Shown piece by piece: positions 6,657 to 13,561 of a stretch of 19,854 nt of DNA (the stretch's first letter is position 1; each line of letters begins with the position of its first letter). The DNA lies in NCBI GenBank assembly GCA_012514775.1, contig JAAYZQ010000380.1, positions 1-19,854 on the forward strand, read 5' to 3'. The notes under the pieces were generated by a model, which was not told where the DNA came from, searched no databases, and saw only the letters and a list, made by a program, of their open reading frames with translations. The position numbers were made by a program, and so were the translations under genes. This stretch comes from Anaerolineaceae bacterium. GTDB lineage: Bacteria; Chloroflexota; Anaerolineae; JAAYZQ01.

Positions 6657-8228
6657 TCACTCCCCCACGACGATCTGCCCCGCCTCCAGCCCGGCGGCAA
6701 TCTCGGCCTTCTCCTCGGTGACGATGCCCAGCAGGACGTCCACCCTCTTCTGGCTGCCATCGGGGTTCTGGACGACGCAAAAGTTGCGCCCCTGGTAGGT
6801 GCGAATGGCGGCGGGGGGCAGCCAGAGGACGTCCTCTTTTTCCTGGAGAACGATGGTGACCGTCGCCAGTTCACCGATGACCAGGTCCGCCTCGCCCTCG
6901 AAGGAGACGTGCACGGCGCTGTCGTCGCCACCGGTGTCGATGGTCGTGCCGCCGTAGGGATAGGGCAACTGGCGCACGGTGCCGTGGAACGTCTCGCCCG
7001 GCCGGTTCCGCAGGGCGATCACTGCCTCCTGGTTGAGGGCCATCTGGCTCAGCTCTTCGCTGCCCAACTGGGCCGTGATCTCGACCTGCCTGGGATCGGC
7101 CAGGACGCCCACGGCGGTATAGGCCGCCACCGAATCCCCCTCCTGCAGGTCCAGCGACGTGATTTCGCCCTCGTAGGGGGCCACGAGCTGGGCGCTGGCG
7201 ATCCGGTCTTCCAGGTCCTGGATGTCCAATTGCACCTGGGCCAGGTCGAGGGCCATGAGCTGCATATTGTACGATTCCGGGTCGGCGTCGGCCAGGGCCT
7301 GCTCGTAATCCAGCTCGGCCTGCTCCAGGGCCGCTTCGGCGTCGGACACCGACGGCTGGCTCTGAAGCTCTGAAACGCGGGCCTTTGCCTCGCGCAGGCT
7401 CTCCTCGGCCTGGACGATCCGGTCCTGGGCCTCCGCCAGGGCCAACTGGGCCTGGGCCCGGGCCTTTTCCAGGTTCTCCTTGGCCGTCATCAGGTTGGCG
7501 TACTCCAGGTCCAGGCGTGTCTTGTCCATCTGGCCGGCCTCGTACTTTTGCAGGCACTCGCCGTAAAAGGCCTCAAACCAGGCAGCTTCGTGTTCCCGAT
7601 CGCGCACGTTCTTGGCGACGGTGTCGCTGTTCTGGACCACGACGAGGTTGAGTTTGGCGTTGGCCAGGTTCGCCTCGGCGCTGGTCACCGCGGCCCGGGC
7701 CGCCGCCAGGTCGTTGGCCGCGCTCGTCCTGGCGGTCTGCAGGTTCTGGCGCGCAGCCTCCAGCCTGGACAGGGTCGTGGTAATGTTCTGCGTGGCCTGG
7801 ACCTGCGCCTGTTCCAGCTTGAGCTGCGTCGTCTCCAGGCTGAGCCTCTTTTGCGACAACTGCTTCTCCAGGTCGGCGACGTCCAACTGGGCCAGCACGT
7901 CGCCGGCCTGCACCCAGTCGCCCCGGGAGACGAATACGTCGCCCACGCTGCCGGCCGTCTCGAAATACAGCTCCTGTTGCAGGAGCGGAGAGGCACGGCC
8001 GGTGAATTCCAGGGTCTGGACGACGGTGCCCCTCTCCACCGTGTAGACCGCCTTTTCGGGAATGACGGGCGTGGGCAGCGGCGTGGGCGTGGCGTCGCCG
8101 GCCGAGGCAGGCGACGGGCCCGACGCGGCGCAGCCGGCCACCAGGGGCAGCAGGACGGCCAGCAAGGCAAGAGGGCGGGCGGCGCGCGCCCTGCCGGTGC
8201 GACCGGTGTGGGACGTGGTTCGATTCAT
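6657..8228 (-). CDS. Membrane-fusion (HlyD/MacA-like) periplasmic adaptor lipoprotein
   Basis: Adaptor subunit of 523 aa, tethered to the membrane by a lipobox (LVAGC, Cys33) and reaching outward from an ABC permease. A Thr/Pro-rich tether (40-58) precedes the first half of a lipoyl-like hammerhead (about 84-117, GSVGDVFVSRGDWVQAGDVL). A long Ala/Glu/Gln-rich coiled-coil hairpin follows (about 117-347, longer than in typical MacA). The second lipoyl half is at 349-378 (APYEGEITSLDLQEGDSV), and beta-barrel and membrane-proximal domains follow to the end. The ATG at 8228 has GGGAGGA just upstream. The gene lies 20 bp behind the permease gene and abuts the ATPase gene, so the three probably form one complex. 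The long hairpin would fit a partner beyond the membrane, but no outer-membrane channel is encoded here. Confidence 0.92.
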   Translation of the reverse strand: MNRTTSHTGRTGRARAARPLALLAVLLPLVAGCAASGPSPASAGDATPTPLPTPVIPEKAVYTVERGTVVQTLEFTGRASPLLQQELYFETAGSVGDVFVSRGDWVQAGDVLAQLDVADLEKQLSQKRLSLETTQLKLEQAQVQATQNITTTLSRLEAARQNLQTARTSAANDLAAARAAVTSAEANLANAKLNLVVVQNSDTVAKNVRDREHEAAWFEAFYGECLQKYEAGQMDKTRLDLEYANLMTAKENLEKARAQAQLALAEAQDRIVQAEESLREAKARVSELQSQPSVSDAEAALEQAELDYEQALADADPESYNMQLMALDLAQVQLDIQDLEDRIASAQLVAPYEGEITSLDLQEGDSVAAYTAVGVLADPRQVEITAQLGSEELSQMALNQEAVIALRNRPGETFHGTVRQLPYPYGGTTIDTGGDDSAVHVSFEGEADLVIGELATVTIVLQEKEDVLWLPPAAIRTYQGRNFCVVQNPDGSQKRVDVLLGIVTEEKAEIAAGLEAGQIVVGE

Positions 8229-8248
8229 GATTCCTCCCGAGCGTCAAC

Positions 8249-11122
8249 TCAGACCGTCTCGCCCAGCTTGACCGCTTCAAAGACGCGCATGCGGTTCAGA
8301 AGGACGGCCAGGGCGACGACGGCCAACACGAACATGGCGGCAAAGATGGCCAGGATAATTCCCAGTTGCTCCCAGGCCAACTGGATGACAAAGGGCGGCA
8401 CCAGCGCCGTCTTGCCCTCGCCGACCTGGAAGTAGGGGATAAAGAGGGTGCTGGCCCCCACGCCCAGCCCGGTGCCCAGCGAAACCCCCGTCAGGATCAG
8501 CGCCGCCAGCTCGCCGGCCAGGTAGCCGGCCATCTGCTTCTTGGACAGGCCGATGGCCCGCAGCATGCCCAGCTCGATAAAGCGGCGCTGGAACGAGACG
8601 ATGGCGTACAGCAAAAAGCCGATGACCGTCAGCACGGCGGCGGCGATAAAGCCCACGGACAGCAGGCCAAAGAGCCCCTGGCGCTCGGGCTGCGTCTGCG
8701 CCCGGGCGATGGCCTGCCGCGCGTCGCGGGCCGTGACGACCACCAGCCCCAGGTCGCGCACGCCCTCGACGATCTCCTCGCTCTCCACGGCGGGGTCGGT
8801 GGCGAGCCAGACGTCGTAGGGATAGGCGCCACCCAGGGCGTTGTGGATGTGGTCCAGGTTCGCGACAAAGAACGGGCCATCCTGGGGATAGAGGGTGGGG
8901 AACAGCTCCAGCGAGCCGACGACCGTGAACGAAGCCTCGGCATAGACGCCGGAGGCGCCCACGGTCAGCCGCAGCGGATCGCCCACGGCGAGCCCTTGCC
9001 GGGCCAGAAAATCGCTGCTCACCAGGATGCCGTCGGATGCCGCCGCCAGGCGGTTCATCAGCTCGCCCAGCGACTCGCTGTAGGCAAAGTCGGCCCGGAA
9101 AAAGGCCACCCTGGGCAGGTCCACCCGGTCGATGCCCAGGATCTGCCCCGCCTGCTGGTGCCCGCCAATGTTGGCCCGGGCACTGTAGCTGCCCACCCGC
9201 GCCGCGGCGCGCACGCCGGGCACCTCCAGGTGATCCTCGACGGGCAAGAAGAGCCACAGCGCCTCCTCCTCCGTCTCGGTCTCGGTTTCGTCTGTCTCTT
9301 CCGTGCTTTCGCCCAACTCCACGAGGGCCAGGTCGGCGCCCACCTGGTAATAGACCTGGTCGCCCAGGTGGCTGTCGAGGGTGACGGCCATAGAGGCGGT
9401 AAACGTGGCCAGGCTGACGGTCAGGGTCAGGAGCAGCAGCGGCCCGGCGTACTGGGCGGGCGAGCGCGCCAACTGGCGCAGGGTGAGGAGGAGCGTCGTG
9501 CCCGGCATCCAGGCCGCAACCGAGGTGAGGAGGCGCATGAAGAGCGGGAAAAAGCGCAGAAAGAGCAGCCCCAGGGCAAAGCAAAAGAGGACCGGCACGA
9601 GAAAGAGGAGCGGGTTGGAGAAAGGATCGCCGCCCTCGGCGCCCAGGGCAGCGCTCCCCTGCCGGGCCATCTGATACCAGCCGTACAGCGGCGGCACCAA
9701 TAAGATCAGGTCCAGATAGTAGCGCTGCCAGACGGGCAATTGCAGCGAGCGCGCCTGCTCCTGGCGCAGGGTGACGATCGAGTGCCGCGAGACGAGCAGC
9801 GCCGGAACCAGGAGGGCCACCAGGGTCAGGACCACGCCCAGGAGGCCGTAGGCCACGGAGGTGGGCGTGTAGACAATGGCCATCGTCCCCCCCTCCCCGG
9901 CGGTCAGGACTCCCAGGTCGAGAAAGGTGCGGGTGCGGCTCATCACCTGGGCCATCCAGCGGCCAAGGAGCAGGCCGCCGGCCAGGCCCACGCCCCCCAC
10001 GAGCAGTCCCTCCAGCAGGTAGAGGCTGACGATCTTGCCCCGGGTGATCCCGCGGCCGCGCATGACGGCGATCTCGCTCTGCTCGCGCTGAACGACCATC
10101 CCGGAGATGAGGCTGATGAAACAGACGACCAGGCCGAGGACCGGCAGGCTGAAAACGGTCAGCATCAGCGTCAGGATGCTGGACGCCCGTCCGTAGCTTT
10201 GCAGGGCCGGCACGGGAGAAACGTCGAGGGTTGTGTTGGCCAGCAGCGCGGTCACGCGCGCCTCCACGGTCGCCACGTCGGCCAGCAGCCCATTGACGCT
10301 CGCCGGGCGGACGCGGCTGCCGTCGTACACCTGGTACCAGGCGGCCGTCGCCACCGGCGCCTTTAGCGCCGGGACTACCTGGGAGACAAAAGCATCCTCT
10401 GACGTCAGGAGCACCTCGTCAAAGGAGGAAGGCTCGTAGAACCAGGCTTCTCCGGCCTCGTCGGCCGCCTGCCAGACGCCGGCGATGCGCACGGCGACCT
10501 GGCTCAGGTCGGGCGCCATGAGGATGTACTGCTCTCCCACCTGGAGGCCCAACGTCTCGGCCGTCTTAAGGCTGATCAGGACGTCCACGGCTTCGCCCGG
10601 CCCGCGCGCGGCGGGCAGATCCCCTTCCAGGAGCTGCAGGTGCCCGCCTTCCAGGAGGCCGGTGGCAAAGCCGAGGCTGGCCCACAACAAGGGCTCGTCG
10701 GGCACAAAAGCGGCGTCCTGGCCGGGAAAGAGCCTCATCTTTTCGGTGGCCACGTGGCGCACCTGCCGGCCGAGGGGAAGGCCGACGAGGGCCGGCGCCT
10801 GCTCGGCCAGGTAGGTGTTTACCGGCGCGTATTTGTTCCAGGTGTCGTTGCCGTGCCAGGCCCCGATGTAGCTCCACAGGAAGGAAAAGGGGGGATGGGC
10901 CGGCGGGGTTTCACTGGCAGCCGCATCATCGCTCCCCGCCCCTGCGGTCCCGAGCTCGCCCTGGAGGAGCCTGTTGTGGGCGGCATCGGCGTAGAGAGGG
11001 ATGCTGGACAGCAGGCCCACGGCGGCTATCAGGCCCAGGAGCAGGCACAGCATGAGCAAGCGCTGGCTCCACATGCGCCTCGCGGCCAGGGGGACGAGAG
11101 ACAGGACCCGTATCAAAGACAC
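8249..11122 (-). CDS. FtsX/MacB-type ABC permease with two FtsX repeats
   Basis: A 957-aa membrane protein. One helix near 22-42 is followed by a large extracellular domain (45-310). A first FtsX-like unit (about 315-455) has the cytoplasmic coupling segment SEIAVMRGRGITRGKI. Further helices lie at 470-580, a second extracellular domain spans about 585-815, and a second FtsX unit (820-950) has the matching segment IELGMLRAIGLSKKQM. The ten-helix, two-repeat layout resembles LolC/E-MacB type exporters and mechanotransmission permeases, which do not import solutes through a channel. An acidic tract of Glu/Thr (605-620) lies at the start of the second ectodomain. The GTG start at 11122 has GAGGTG 4 nt before it and gives a normal MSLIRVL beginning. 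The gene is first of the operon, behind a 113-nt leader with a possible short coding leader. Confidence 0.9.
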   Translation of the reverse strand: MSLIRVLSLVPLAARRMWSQRLLMLCLLLGLIAAVGLLSSIPLYADAAHNRLLQGELGTAGAGSDDAAASETPPAHPPFSFLWSYIGAWHGNDTWNKYAPVNTYLAEQAPALVGLPLGRQVRHVATEKMRLFPGQDAAFVPDEPLLWASLGFATGLLEGGHLQLLEGDLPAARGPGEAVDVLISLKTAETLGLQVGEQYILMAPDLSQVAVRIAGVWQAADEAGEAWFYEPSSFDEVLLTSEDAFVSQVVPALKAPVATAAWYQVYDGSRVRPASVNGLLADVATVEARVTALLANTTLDVSPVPALQSYGRASSILTLMLTVFSLPVLGLVVCFISLISGMVVQREQSEIAVMRGRGITRGKIVSLYLLEGLLVGGVGLAGGLLLGRWMAQVMSRTRTFLDLGVLTAGEGGTMAIVYTPTSVAYGLLGVVLTLVALLVPALLVSRHSIVTLRQEQARSLQLPVWQRYYLDLILLVPPLYGWYQMARQGSAALGAEGGDPFSNPLLFLVPVLFCFALGLLFLRFFPLFMRLLTSVAAWMPGTTLLLTLRQLARSPAQYAGPLLLLTLTVSLATFTASMAVTLDSHLGDQVYYQVGADLALVELGESTEETDETETETEEEALWLFLPVEDHLEVPGVRAAARVGSYSARANIGGHQQAGQILGIDRVDLPRVAFFRADFAYSESLGELMNRLAAASDGILVSSDFLARQGLAVGDPLRLTVGASGVYAEASFTVVGSLELFPTLYPQDGPFFVANLDHIHNALGGAYPYDVWLATDPAVESEEIVEGVRDLGLVVVTARDARQAIARAQTQPERQGLFGLLSVGFIAAAVLTVIGFLLYAIVSFQRRFIELGMLRAIGLSKKQMAGYLAGELAALILTGVSLGTGLGVGASTLFIPYFQVGEGKTALVPPFVIQLAWEQLGIILAIFAAMFVLAVVALAVLLNRMRVFEAVKLGETV
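9263..9307 (-). repeat. Glu/Thr low-complexity tract in the permease ectodomain
   Basis: This stretch encodes an acidic run (residues 605-620: STEET, then repeated TE and DE pairs) at the base of the second extracellular domain of the permease. The DNA is a degenerate GAG/ACC-rich tract prone to slippage. It could be a flexible or cation-binding loop. I see no metal-site geometry that can be claimed. Confidence 0.6.
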
Positions 11123-11151
11123 CGAGCACCTCGCGTGCGGTACGACACCAA
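11113..11151 (-). CDS. Possible short leader peptide overlapping the permease start
   Basis: The strongest ribosome-binding sequence of the leader, GGAGGAGGAG on the minus strand (11158-11170 region), is not spaced for the permease GTG. It is well placed for a TTG at 11151 or a GTG at 11148, which opens an 11-12 codon frame (ending RTRGARCL). That frame stops at TGA 11113-11115, just inside the first codons of the permease. Termination there could hand ribosomes to the permease start (translational coupling). There is no sequence similarity to lean on, so this remains tentative. Confidence 0.3.
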   Translation of the reverse strand: MVSYRTRGARCL

Positions 11152-11241
11152 GTGCAACTCCTCCTCCCCCTTGAGTGCGAGACAGACAGGCCAACCGCCA
11201 GCCGGCAGACTGCCGGTCCCTCGGATGAGCATTCTGCCGCC

Positions 11242-11264
11242 ATGATAGCAAAAACGTGTGCAGA
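11242..11264 (-). promoter_or_regulatory. Promoter of the ABC operon (activator-type, weak -35)
   Basis: The minus-strand -10 is TATCAT (11242-11247) preceded by TGC (extended -10). At the -35 position 17 bp upstream, ATGGCT is a poor match. That suits a promoter driven by an activator bound over the -35, as at PhoB-dependent promoters. The predicted transcript start near 11235 leaves a leader of about 113 nt, which contains a CCGGCA/TGCCGG hairpin. Confidence 0.62.
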
Positions 11265-11297
11265 AGCCATGCAGAACCGATGCACAGCAGGTGCAGT
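11259..11297 (-). promoter_or_regulatory. Four-repeat 11-bp operator of the ABC operon
   Basis: On the plus strand, TGCAGA, TGCAGA, TGCACA and TGCAGT begin at 11259, 11270, 11281 and 11292, each exactly 11 bp from the next. The first two with their flanks match the htrA operator at 18 of 19 bases. The first repeat starts 17 bp from the -10 in both promoters. This is the layout of an OmpR/PhoB-family binding site array and is most simply read as the target of the response regulator at 1-518. Confidence 0.75.
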
Positions 11298-11337
11298 TTT
11301 CAGACGGGCCTGCACAGGGGCGCGGTGCCAGCCGCCA

Positions 11338-11367
11338 CAAAAAGCGAGGGGCGCCCCTGCCCTCGCT
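11338..11367 (-). terminator. Minus-strand intrinsic terminator-like hairpin
   Basis: On the minus strand, AGCGAGGG pairs perfectly with CCCTCGCT (8 bp, 9-nt loop) and is followed at once by TTTTTGT. No minus-strand gene lies upstream of it. It would end antisense or short transcripts arising inside the divergent region before they run into the ABC-operon promoter. Confidence 0.5.
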
Positions 11368-11414
11368 CGGGAACGCCGGCCCTTGCGTTGGAGGAGGTCA
11401 ACCCAACTACTTTT

Positions 11415-11432
11415 TCTAACGGAACTCTAACG
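11415..11432 (+). promoter_or_regulatory. Exact TCTAACG direct repeat with 11-bp period
   Basis: TCTAACG occurs at 11415-11421 and again at 11426-11432, that is 7-base repeats with a 4-base spacer. It lies about 40 bp upstream of a possible -10 (TGC-TAGACT, TAGACT at 11474-11479) for the DUF4418 cluster, where no good -35 box is visible. The sequence differs from the TGCAGA repeats, so another OmpR-type regulator is possible. Confidence 0.5.
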
Positions 11433-11473
11433 CGGACAAACCAACCCCGGCGGTTGGGGAGCGCCCTTCGTGC

Positions 11474-11479
11474 TAGACT
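11474..11479 (+). promoter_or_regulatory. Possible -10 box of the DUF4418 cluster
   Basis: TAGACT preceded by TGC resembles an extended -10. At 17 bp upstream there is no TTGACA-like hexamer; the nearest TTGGGG is only 14 bp away. Initiation would therefore need an activator, and the TCTAACG repeats upstream are a candidate site. The predicted leader to the GTG at 11581 is about 95 nt. Confidence 0.35.
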
Positions 11480-11580
11480 GAACGCGTTGGCAAGTGACCG
11501 AGCAAGCTGCAAGGGAATCATCCGCCAGACAGCCAAAGCTACAGGATCGTCCCGAAGGATCTTGAAGGAGGGAATGTGTT

Positions 11581-12012
11581 GTGAAAGTGGCCGGTGCAGT
11601 TTTCGTCGTCCTCGCCGTGGTCGTCGGCGTGGTGCCCCTCTTTAGCGATTGCCATTCGCAGGGCAATGCCATCAGCCTGCCCAACGGCACGTCCATCCCC
11701 ATGAAATGTCACTGGACGGGGAGGGCCGAGCTCGCGGTCGCCGGCCCCCTCTTTTTTGCCGGCGGCCTGATGGCGGCCAGCCGGCGCAAGCACGTGCTGC
11801 GCGCAACGTCGGCCCTGGGCGTGGTTCTGGGCGCTTTTGCCATTCTGTTGCCCACAGCCCTCATCGGCGTGTGCGGCAACCCGGAGATGATCTGCAACCT
11901 CGTCATGAAGCCCACCCTGATCTTTGCCGGGCTGTTGGCCGTGGGCACCGGCCTCGCCGGTCTCGCCTACCTCAGGGGAGATGGGCCGGAAACGCCCGGT
12001 CTGGAGGGTTGA
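11581..12012 (+). CDS. DUF4418-like four-helix membrane protein
   Basis: A small integral membrane protein of 143 aa with four predicted helices (about 4-22, 48-65, 73-95 and 105-128). A Cys-containing first loop ends in the MKCHWTG motif (about 41-47), and a further Cys pair lies in GVCGNPEMIC. The KCHW-T-G motif and size fit my memory of the DUF4418 family, whose function is unknown. I recall its members often lying beside FtsX-type ABC transporters and 4Fe-4S proteins, as here. The GTG start has GGAGG 9 nt upstream. It is the first gene of the plus-strand cluster and lies 3 bp ahead of the next gene, so the two are co-transcribed. The paired Cys residues on one face suggest thiol chemistry or metal contact, but this is inference. 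Confidence 0.7.
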   Translation: MKVAGAVFVVLAVVVGVVPLFSDCHSQGNAISLPNGTSIPMKCHWTGRAELAVAGPLFFAGGLMAASRRKHVLRATSALGVVLGAFAILLPTALIGVCGNPEMICNLVMKPTLIFAGLLAVGTGLAGLAYLRGDGPETPGLEG

Positions 12013-12015
12013 GAG

Positions 12016-12627
12016 ATGAAAAAGATCGGACTCTGGTCGCTGGGCCTGCTGGGGTTCCTGTTTGCCCTCGGTTTCGGCAAGTGGGCCCAGTCGCTTTTTG
12101 TCAAGTCGGAGCTCATGCACTTTTCGGTCAACTTTCCCTCCGAAGGCAGGGCCGAAACCCTGTCGTGCTGCAACGTCGGCGGGCCCTGGGCCAGAACCTA
12201 CGGGGATGACTGGAGCGATTATCCCGAGGGCGGCCTGTTGGCCTACGGTGAGGAAGGCGCCCTGGTTGTGGACGTGGGCCAGCAGGGCTTCTTGAAGCGA
12301 ACGCTCCAGCCCAACTATATCAGCATCTCCAGCCATTGGCTGCGCAACGTCGGCACCCAACCCTATCGCATCCGCCTGGAGATGGACATGTGCGACCTGG
12401 AGATGGAATGGCTGACCTTCGAGCGGGCTTGGGACCAGGCCGCGCAGTCATCCACCCGGTACATCGAGCCGGGCGACACCTTTAACATGGACTGGTTCTT
12501 TACCGTCCCCGACGGCCAGCGCAGCCAGGCGGTCATCTGCGACGGCGAACTGCGCGTCCTCGATGCCGAAACGGGCGACCTGCTGACCGATCTGCCCGTC
12601 AGGATCGTCAACTCGGGCGCGAACTAG
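12016..12627 (+). CDS. Membrane-anchored protein of unknown function
   Basis: I do not recognise this 203-aa protein. An N-terminal hydrophobic segment (about 4-27) would anchor or export it, and the rest is soluble and acidic, with many aromatic residues and a probable beta-rich fold. Cysteines occur as a pair (SCCN near 50) and singly in MCDLE and VICDGE, so disulfides or metal contacts are possible. The phrases IEPGDTFNMDWFFTVPDG and GTQPYRIRLEMD resemble beta-sandwich strands. The ATG has GGAGG about 8 nt upstream, inside the end of the DUF4418 gene, and lies 3 bp behind its stop. The next gene, for an Fe-S protein, begins 16 bp after this one ends. It is probably an extracytoplasmic partner of the membrane redox proteins around it. 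Confidence 0.75.
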   Translation: MKKIGLWSLGLLGFLFALGFGKWAQSLFVKSELMHFSVNFPSEGRAETLSCCNVGGPWARTYGDDWSDYPEGGLLAYGEEGALVVDVGQQGFLKRTLQPNYISISSHWLRNVGTQPYRIRLEMDMCDLEMEWLTFERAWDQAAQSSTRYIEPGDTFNMDWFFTVPDGQRSQAVICDGELRVLDAETGDLLTDLPVRIVNSGAN

Positions 12628-12643
12628 CCCACGAGGAGGAATC

Positions 12644-13543
12644 ATGTCACTCTATCCGAAGGCCTATCGCTCCCTTCGCCGCCACTGGTTTCACCGCTTC
12701 CTGACGTTCCTGCTGGGCATTGTCCTGTTGTACGCGCCCTTTGCCCTGCTGACGCGTCTCGTTCTGTGGGCGACCGGCACCCCGCTCTTGCCCGACGTTC
12801 ATCGCATCTGCATGCGCATGCCCATCCAGTGGCTGGCACAGCCGTGGATGTATGGTACCATGATCGAGCAGCCGATGTACCTGGGTGCGGTCCTGGTCCT
12901 ACCCCTGGCCGCCCTGTTTGCCGGGCCCCTGTTCTGCGGGTGGCTGTGCCCTGCCGGCGGCATCACCGAGTTCCTGAGCCGGCTTGTGCCGCCCCGGTTC
13001 CAGATCGACCTGGCCGGCAAGGTCAAGGCCACCCCGGTACGCTATGGTTTTACCGTGGGCATGATGGGCGCTTCGTTCGTGGGAGCGAACGTCTGTTGCT
13101 CCTTCTGCAATTTCACCCACACGCAGAACATCGTCAGCGGGCTCCTGGGCGACTTCACGGGGCTGACCTACTGGGCCTCCTTCACCGTCGCCAGCTTTGT
13201 CCTGTGGTTCTTTGTCCTGGGCCTGTTTACCAGGGGAGGGCGGGGTTGGTGCAACTTTCTTTGTCCGGCCGGGGCCCTGCAAGGCCTGGCACATTCGCTG
13301 GGGCGCACACTGCGCCTGGGCCGTTCGGTGCAGATCGACCACGGCCTTTGCCTGGGTTGCAAGAGCTGCGTGTCGGCCTGCCCGGCGTGGGCCATCTCGA
13401 CCAAAAGCGAGCCCCATATCGACATTCACGCCTGCAACGGATGCATGGACTGCGCCGAGGTTTGCAGCCAAAAGGCCATCGCTTACAGGCCCAACCGGGC
13501 AACGGCCAGGGCGGTTGCCGTGCAGGCGGCAGCGGGCGACTAG
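12644..13543 (+). CDS. NapH-like membrane protein with two 4Fe-4S motifs
   Basis: A 299-aa polytopic electron-transfer protein. Helices lie at about 18-42, 78-96, 135-152 and 178-196. Two copies of the membrane motif C-x3-CP typical of NapH/NosR/YccM-type proteins are present (FCGWLCPAGG, Cys98/102, and WCNFLCPAGA, Cys203/207). An extra cluster CCSFC (151-155) sits at a membrane edge. The C-terminal ferredoxin domain has CLGCKSCVSACP (236-246) and CNGCMDCAEVC (264-274), enough to bind two 4Fe-4S clusters. Family members pass electrons from quinol or ferredoxin across the membrane; the acceptor here is unknown. The ATG has GAGGAGG 4 nt upstream. It lies 18 bp before the Cys-rich small gene at 13562, which is the obvious candidate partner. 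Confidence 0.9.
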   Translation: MSLYPKAYRSLRRHWFHRFLTFLLGIVLLYAPFALLTRLVLWATGTPLLPDVHRICMRMPIQWLAQPWMYGTMIEQPMYLGAVLVLPLAALFAGPLFCGWLCPAGGITEFLSRLVPPRFQIDLAGKVKATPVRYGFTVGMMGASFVGANVCCSFCNFTHTQNIVSGLLGDFTGLTYWASFTVASFVLWFFVLGLFTRGGRGWCNFLCPAGALQGLAHSLGRTLRLGRSVQIDHGLCLGCKSCVSACPAWAISTKSEPHIDIHACNGCMDCAEVCSQKAIAYRPNRATARAVAVQAAAGD

Positions 13544-13561
13544 CCCGAGAAGGGAGACACC

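Larger units (their letters stand above)
11123..11580. other. Divergent intergenic region between the ABC operon and the DUF4418 cluster
   Basis: This 458-bp region holds, from left to right: the ABC-operon leader, its -10 and 11-bp operator, and a minus-strand terminator-like hairpin at 11338-11367. Beyond these are an exact 7-bp direct repeat at 11415-11432, a CCAACC/GGTTGG hairpin at 11441-11457, a possible plus-strand -10 at 11474, and the start-site region of the DUF4418 gene. I see no protein-coding gene other than the possible leader peptide. Confidence 0.6.

Noticed and set aside
5443..6798. Plus-strand 451-codon open frame opposite the AbrB-tailed ATPase
   Set aside because: Antisense shadow; the minus strand has complete Walker A, signature and Walker B motifs.
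8366..9703. Plus-strand 445-codon open frame opposite the permease
   Set aside because: No domains or ribosome site; the minus strand encodes a normal FtsX-type membrane topology.
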